64,000 nt of DNA from Arion vulgaris (lineage: Eukaryota > Mollusca > Gastropoda > Stylommatophora > Arionidae): positions 38,468,066-38,532,065 of the forward strand of contig CM036765.1 in NCBI GenBank assembly GCA_020796225.1. Direction: 5' to 3'. Shown one piece after another: positions 58,485-64,000 of this stretch (the stretch's first letter is position 1; each line of letters begins with the position of its first letter). The position numbers and the translations under genes were made by a program. The notes beneath the pieces were generated by a model that worked only from the letters and a program-made list of their open reading frames with translations, was not told the DNA's origin and searched no databases.

Positions 58485-59780
58485 AGATAGAATTGTATTT
58501 TCTGGTAAAGTCTAAAAAGTTCTAAATATTTATGTCACATGCTTTACCGAGTGTCAAAGTTTACTGTGCCCTCAATATTTATTTTTTGTTTGCGAGGTCA
58601 AAGTTCATGTTTAGGTACTCGTCATGAGACTTTCAATTCGTTGAATTATATCAAGTTATTAGCAGACGTTGAACTTTTGCTTCGTTTCAGTCGAAACATA
58701 TTGTGTTTGTCAAAACTAGTCGTATTTGTACAATTAAAACAATTAGAGTACATGCAGTGTTGTTTTACTTAGCTGAAATCTAATTGCTAGATTGACATTC
58801 AGTGATTAAATCATACCATTCAAACTTCGAACTACTATCAAAATAAGTGTTACAATACATCCTGAAGAAATTCTACGAAAACATCAGAGAACGATAAATG
58901 TATTGTTAATTTACTACTCCCAGGGTAAACCAATATGAGTTTATAGTTGGCTGTGGCTAAACATGGAAACTAAATCGCCTAGAAATGCAGAAAATTGTAT
59001 CAAATTGGGGTTAGAGTAGATATATTAATGTAAATAAAAGGCTACATAAATATGTATCAAAGAAATTCATTTCGTCTCTGTGACATATCCTGTCTTCATG
59101 CGTAACAATGCATGCGCGACCTGCAGTCGCTTACACTTGACTTACTCTTACAGTTACTAAACTTACTTCAGTAGAGTTAACTTTAGACTGGTTATATTAC
59201 GACTACTCACCCACTGAGACTACATTTAATTATACTTAATTGCTGCTGAATTCTTGTTACTTCAAGTTCTACCTAAGTTAAATTACTAATCATAATGTAT
59301 ATTACTTGAAGTTGATAGTTGCCGCGATCAAGTTCTACAGAGATTTCAACAACATGAGACTGACTGCTGATTTCTTTGAACATATAAAATAAAAGTGCTG
59401 TCCCGCCACAGCTCACTTTGATTCACCATATTTCATTTGACTTCTGAAATTGAAGTGGGCGATGAAGATTTACGTAGTAAATGTAACCACACTTGGTGCT
59501 ACACATTCTCTCTCACACACACACAGTGTCACAAACATCTGATAGGTGTGCATACATGTTAGTGTCACACACCCTGTGTAAAAGTTCTGGTGTGGAGCTG
59601 GTGCCAGGCATTTCTTCCAACTGTGAGAGGAATTTTCGATTCCACTAGACAGCAACTTCCCGCCTCAAACTGAGCAACCGCCAGTAAATAAGGTCCTCAC
59701 CCTCCACAGTTCATCTGCCTCACTGTGTGCTTGGAGCGGAAAGTGAACTGTAAATTCTGCAATAAGATCAAATAAAGTAA
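58485..59780 (-). promoter_or_regulatory. Region upstream of GSAP; promoter expected here
   Basis: This is the 5' flank of the start codon at 58480. A CATGCGTAACAATGCATGCGCGACC stretch at 59097-59122 contains GCATGCGC, resembling an NRF-1 half-palindrome. No TATA box or CpG island stands out. Position-based inference only. Confidence 0.3.
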
Positions 59781-59789
59781 CCAGCCCTT

Positions 59790-60430
59790 AGATTAGGTTG
59801 CTGGAACGTGGGAACCCCAATAACTGGCAGACAGACGACCTTCAAGCCAACAACGGTGCCAAAAAGACTTTGATAATTAATGATGAGCTCTCAAGGCTGC
59901 CACCCTCCAGGAGATGCGCCTGCCTGAGGAAATAGAACTACTTTTTTTCTGGCATGGAAAAAAACAGGATGGATGCCAGAGAACACACCGTTGGATTCAC
60001 TGTCAAGAACTCTGGTACTGTGGAAACTTCCAAAAAGGCTTATGTTACTCCATCTCCATACATTGACAGTGCCCATCATCCATTAGCATGTACGCACCAA
60101 TACTGACTCCACCAGGGATGAGTTCTGCAACCAGCTTGACTCACTTACTGGGATCCCCAAGAAACAATACTTGCACGACATGGAGGTTTCAATACAAGGG
60201 TTGGTGCCTACATACTTGAGAAAATTTAGTGTTCGAAAAATAAATGAGAGTGGACAGCGGTTCTTGGAGCTTTGTACATACCATGACCTCACCATCACAA
60301 ACACCTTCTTCAACATCACAGCACATAGTATCATGGAGACACACTTGCTCTAAAAACTTTCATCAGCTCGACCTAATTATCACTAGATGGTCCAACATAA
60401 AATATTGTCTGCAGATTCCATAGTGCAGAA
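59790..60430 (+). mobile_element. LINE APE endonuclease fragment
   Basis: RLGCWNVGTPITGRQT at 59792 is the APE start. RTNTDSTRDEFCNQLDSLTG, then GQRFLELCTYHDLTITNTFF and a decayed QLDLIIT block follow. No RT follows it. Confidence 0.7.
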
Positions 60431-60599
60431 TGCATATTTTGCCTCTACTAAATAGTAGTACAATAATGGAATACTAGGATAATCTGTAATGCTTGTAAAA
60501 ATATTTCTAACATAGATGAGAAATGGCATTAGCAAGGCATTTCTGTAATATATTTTCTTATTTTTTGTTTCTTTGCTATTCGGTTTTACTATAGAGGGG

Positions 60600-60865
60600 A
60601 TATGGTTTGCCTTCCTCAGCTACTGCTAGTTGAATATGGACACTAAAATTGATACTGAATCTATCCAGTGATTTAAAGAGTTTGTGGAATTACACTTAGA
60701 TAAGCAGAACTGGATGCTTGAGGAACTGCATAAGAAGTATTTAGCCAGCAAGACACTGGAACCATCAGTATGCATGCTCCATAACATCTTCTAGGGAAGA
60801 CTGAGCACCTATGGATCTGTCCGGAGTACTATTAATCAGTTCAGTAGCTAGTAACTAATCAGTTG
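60600..60865 (+). mobile_element. RNase H LINE 3' fragment
   Basis: GGACACTAAAATTGATACTGAATC, ACTGGATGCTTGAGGAAC, GGAACCATCAGTATGCATGC and AGACTGAGCACCTATGG match 17640-17830 in order. Confidence 0.65.
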
Positions 60866-61384
60866 TAGTATATTCAATGGTTTTTTGACAGCAGTGCCAC
60901 AAAACATTCTTATTCATCTGCATAATTGATAGAATACTTTTTGTTTTTCATCTGCATTTAATAAAGAGATGATAATGTTCAAATATCCATTCTACCACCT
61001 ACATTTTTAGAGACCACTGTTGAATTAAGGGAAAATAATTTGTGATATATGTAAATCAATATACTCTATACCACTCTCATAGCCATCTTTCAGTGCAAAG
61101 TTGTCTCATTTGATCCAGGATACATCACATAAAACAATATAGACTAAATAAGACAGTCTACAGTCTTGCAAGGACAAAGAATGGATCAATCGCAGAAAGA
61201 ATGGTAATAGTATTTTGTTTTTAAAAAAATATCTAGAGTATTATACCTATCCTAATGTTGGGTTAAAAATTAGCTACTACATTATTGTTAGTACAGTACA
61301 AATTTAGAATCTGACACATTGAAATTGTTAGTGGGGGCAATGCTAATTTTTAAGATAGTCTGAGATTTTGTCATAGAAGCCTTG

Positions 61385-61655
61385 CACTCCTGACAGATTT
61401 CTTCTTTGAATGCTCCATATCGACCACTTGTCAACCACTCTGTGATTTGTATGTGATCTGAGCTTAAGAGTGATTGTACATTGTGCCAGTTATGCACCTA
61501 CAAGTAGGCCAGCACTTCTGATTTCTGCTCTGCTTTTTATTTACTAGGGTAGCATCCCTAGGGCCTACATCAGTCGGCTCTTATGACATGCATTGTAGGT
61601 CGCAGTGGTACTATTCTTTGCTTCCCTTGCGGGCCCCGGCACCACACGGGCGCTG
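61385..61655 (-). repeat. SINE-like family A copy
   Basis: TTTCTTCTTTGAATGCTCCATATCGACC to GGGCCCCGGCACCACACGGGCG; the antisense head is the best-preserved one in the window. Confidence 0.72.
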
Positions 61656-62299
61656 ACAAATTTAACTGAGCAGTTAACATTTGCAACCAGGTTTCTGTTA
61701 GTTATTGTACAGGTCATTATGTGTGAAGTCATACTGAGTTCAGTAGTCCTCATGTTGACATACCTGTTGCATATGACATACATGACCAATCCACCTCCTT
61801 CATAGTCCTAGTGTAACTGATAATTGATCTATAGACCATGTAACCATCCCTCATCAGTGGACCCAGTGAATTGGAAATACCGCCTCAATTTTTCTCATAC
61901 TTATTTGCTACTGTTTATAAGATTTATTCTTAGTTTCTCTTAATTTCTCAAATAGTCCTTGCTATTTGTAAGTGTTGTTTATTAATGCTAAGCTTAAATA
62001 CTTATAAAAGTACAACATTGTTGCATTTACACCTGTTCACAGGTTGACTGGTGTAGTATTCGATGAAAGACTGGCAACTCATTACAATACCTGGAACAAA
62101 GACTTCACAGAGAGACCTCAGCGTATTACCAGAAGTATTGAGAGATGCAATGAGTTAGGCTTGCTGCAGAGATGCAAGCATATATGTGTAAGCTCTTCTG
62201 ATAGTCTTCTTCTTCTTCACCTTTCAACTACCAGCGGAGCACAGGTCTTCAACAAACATCTGATAGTACAGTGTGTTAAACATAGCTGTTTTATATTAA

Positions 62300-62640
62300 T
62301 TTCCTTGTTCTTTTTCATGGATACGGACCGACAAAGGAGTAATTGGCCAGTACACCTTATGGCATCCTGTAGGGCAACAGCAAAAGATCTCCATTATGCT
62401 TCATCCATGGCCATTCTAAGCAGGGAGTCCCATGACTGACATTTGCTGTGCATCTCCTCCTCCACTATTCTTCATAATGTTGTCTTTGGTTTATCTTTCC
62501 TTCATCTTTCCACTAGGGTTCTCTGCATGGCAGTTCTTGTGATGATCACTGGGTCACTTCTAAGCACATGTCTTATCCAGCTTTATTGTCTGTCTATTAT
62601 AACCATGTGCATTTCATCTTATTTGCACCTGTTGAGCAGT
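62300..62640 (-). mobile_element. LINE 3' fragment
   Basis: The minus strand reads IRHVLRSDPVIITRTAMQR at 62520-62575, a decayed middle and a GCATCCTG...TGGCCAATTAC end (62330-62370). This is the common IGHVLR...W..FVAALH LINE terminus. Confidence 0.6.
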
Positions 62641-62784
62641 ACTTGTTGATTTTGTTAAATCAAAATATTTATATTCATTAAAACATCTTACGTTTTTTTC
62701 TGTAATCCAATACTATTACTATGTAAGGAATGTTTTAAAAATTCTTTGCAATTATGAAATGATGTTTAAGGATCTACAGAACAT

Positions 62785-63085
62785 ACATAATAAAGACATC
62801 AGAAAAAAGTGGGTACAACATCAGTACTGAACTTAATCAAGAAGTAACAAATTAAATGGTTCGGACACATAAGCAGATTACTAACAGAAATTGCCTCAGA
62901 GAGCAATGTTACTCCGATACAGTGGATACAAAGCAAAAGGCCATCCGCACAAAAGATGGACCTCAGATATAACAGAGGCGATTAACAACTCTGTTTATGA
63001 AGCGCACAAAAAAGCCAGTTCTAGAATTCTCTTCTTATACTGACGCTGTGAGGCAAAACAGAATTAGAGAAAGAAAAAAAAACAG
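62785..63085 (+). mobile_element. LINE 3' end
   Basis: AAGACATCAGAAAAAAGTGGG, ATTAAATGGTTCGGACACATAAGC, CTCCGATACAGTGGATACAAAGC and ACTGACGCTGTGAGGC match the 46-47 kb and 54-kb copies. Confidence 0.72.
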
Positions 63086-63639
63086 ACAGTACAATAATGT
63101 CCAGTTTGGGAAATGGATTTTTATTGTGTTACTGCAGCACTCAAAAAGCTGTATGAGATTCTATTGACCAGAACATATGTTCGAATTTCAGTCCATGTTA
63201 GGAGGATGTCATATACTGAGGCATCAAATTTCATTGGTTTTTTCTGGATCTACTATCCAGGACATTAGAAGTTTGCAGTAATGAAAAACTCTATTATGAT
63301 AACTTCAAAAGTGCTTATGGTGGTAATGATTTGTAAGGAGACATATTCAAAGTGCTCAATGATTTACCTGTAGAATTATGGCAGCTAATGATAAAGAGCT
63401 ACATTGTAAGAATTTGGAATCATATATTGCAAGTATAAGTTATACATGCAAAGTCAGGTAAGATATTTATATAACCAGTAAGTCAGGAACCATCAGCATG
63501 CATTTGTATTTGACCATCTTTTACGCTGGGTGTAGGGGTTATCCATAAAGAATTCTGCACAATCCTATCAGCTGCCTTTCTTTTGGTTGATTTCAAATTG
63601 AATACTTGGCCTTCATGAAATCATTTTTTTTTTTTCAGT

Positions 63640-63800
63640 TCTTCTTCTTTTGCGTTCGCCCGGTGTGAATTCGGACATTAGCCATGGCGCCTGGTGTGGC
63701 ACTTCTGACTGATTTTCGCGTGAAGGCCTGCTTCTACCATTTGACTGGTGTCCCCCGCCAGGCAGGCATTTGCCGACTTCAGAGGTATTTGCAGGAGTGA
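63640..63800 (-). repeat. SINE-like family C
   Basis: Antisense tail TTCTTCTTCTTTTGCGTTCGCCC, then GGCGCCTGGTGTGGCACTTC and GTCCCCCGCCAGGCAGGC. Only one copy in the window; the tail is like that of family B. Confidence 0.55.
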
Positions 63801-64000
63801 ATCAGTGGTTCTTCTACTAAACAGTAACCATACAATAACATTTCAAACTATATAACTGTTCACTGGAGGATACTATTTTCAATGTTTGAAATATTTCAGC
63901 TTCGAAATGCTACAGAAACTGAAATCTTAACTTGTCATACAAGAAAGCACATTGAACTCCTGAAAAGTACAGAGAGTATGAATGAAGAACAGATGAAAGC

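Noticed and set aside
1..64000. CRISPR arrays, operons, ribosome binding sites, bacterial or viral genes
   Set aside because: None seen. Intron-split host exons, LINEs, SINEs and Penelope elements show eukaryotic chromosomal DNA; no capsid, polymerase or envelope genes of viral type were recognised.

Overview
The window is animal nuclear DNA: AT-rich and intron-rich, with one recognisable host gene and a dense litter of old transposable elements. Lineage is inferred, not proven. The mix of LINEs, Penelope-like elements with a GIY-YIG domain, tRNA-type SINEs, and a DNA transposon whose protein starts with a RAG1-N-terminus-like zinc region (a type I remember from the sea slug Aplysia, N-RAG-TP) points to a lophotrochozoan, most likely a mollusc.

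Host gene. On the minus strand a single gene runs from its ATG at 58480 leftwards to at least 4620. I could join 28 coding exons by splice sites, matching phases and similarity to gamma-secretase activating protein (GSAP, the pigeon/PION family) as I remember it. Every junction keeps phase except for a net +1 base inside one exon (18227-18449). One expected exon between 50367 and 48199 was not found, and the final exon(s) lie beyond the left edge or were missed. The first intron and the last intron seen both use GC donors.

Elements. Almost everything else is intronic repeat. There are at least six LINE families: a nearly whole APE+RT copy at 1085-4060, RT/3'-end pieces throughout, and a lineage with an RNase H domain that is best preserved at 16765-17870. 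A 5'-truncated Penelope-like element (9915-10996) has a GIY-YIG endonuclease and a 15-bp target duplication. Three stand-alone palindromic units made of its inverted terminal repeats (15.4, 48.9 and 52.3 kb) each have a 12-16 bp target duplication. Two TTAA-flanked DNA transposons are present: a 1.44-kb degenerate element with 19-bp inverted ends at 5.87-7.31 kb, and a 314-bp MITE at 38.08-38.40 kb. A broken N-RAG-TP-like transposase gene occupies 29.16-26.54 kb. SINE-like families A, B and C share a similar GAACGCAAAGAAGAA-like tail; family D carries a tRNA-type B box.

The best leads are the N-RAG-TP-like element and the palindromic Penelope units with their hammerhead-like core. The GSAP exon set is the most useful plain annotation. 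Some repeat copies carry many small deletions, so uncorrected long-read indel errors should be excluded before any frameshift is taken as biological. All family comparisons are from memory, without a database search.
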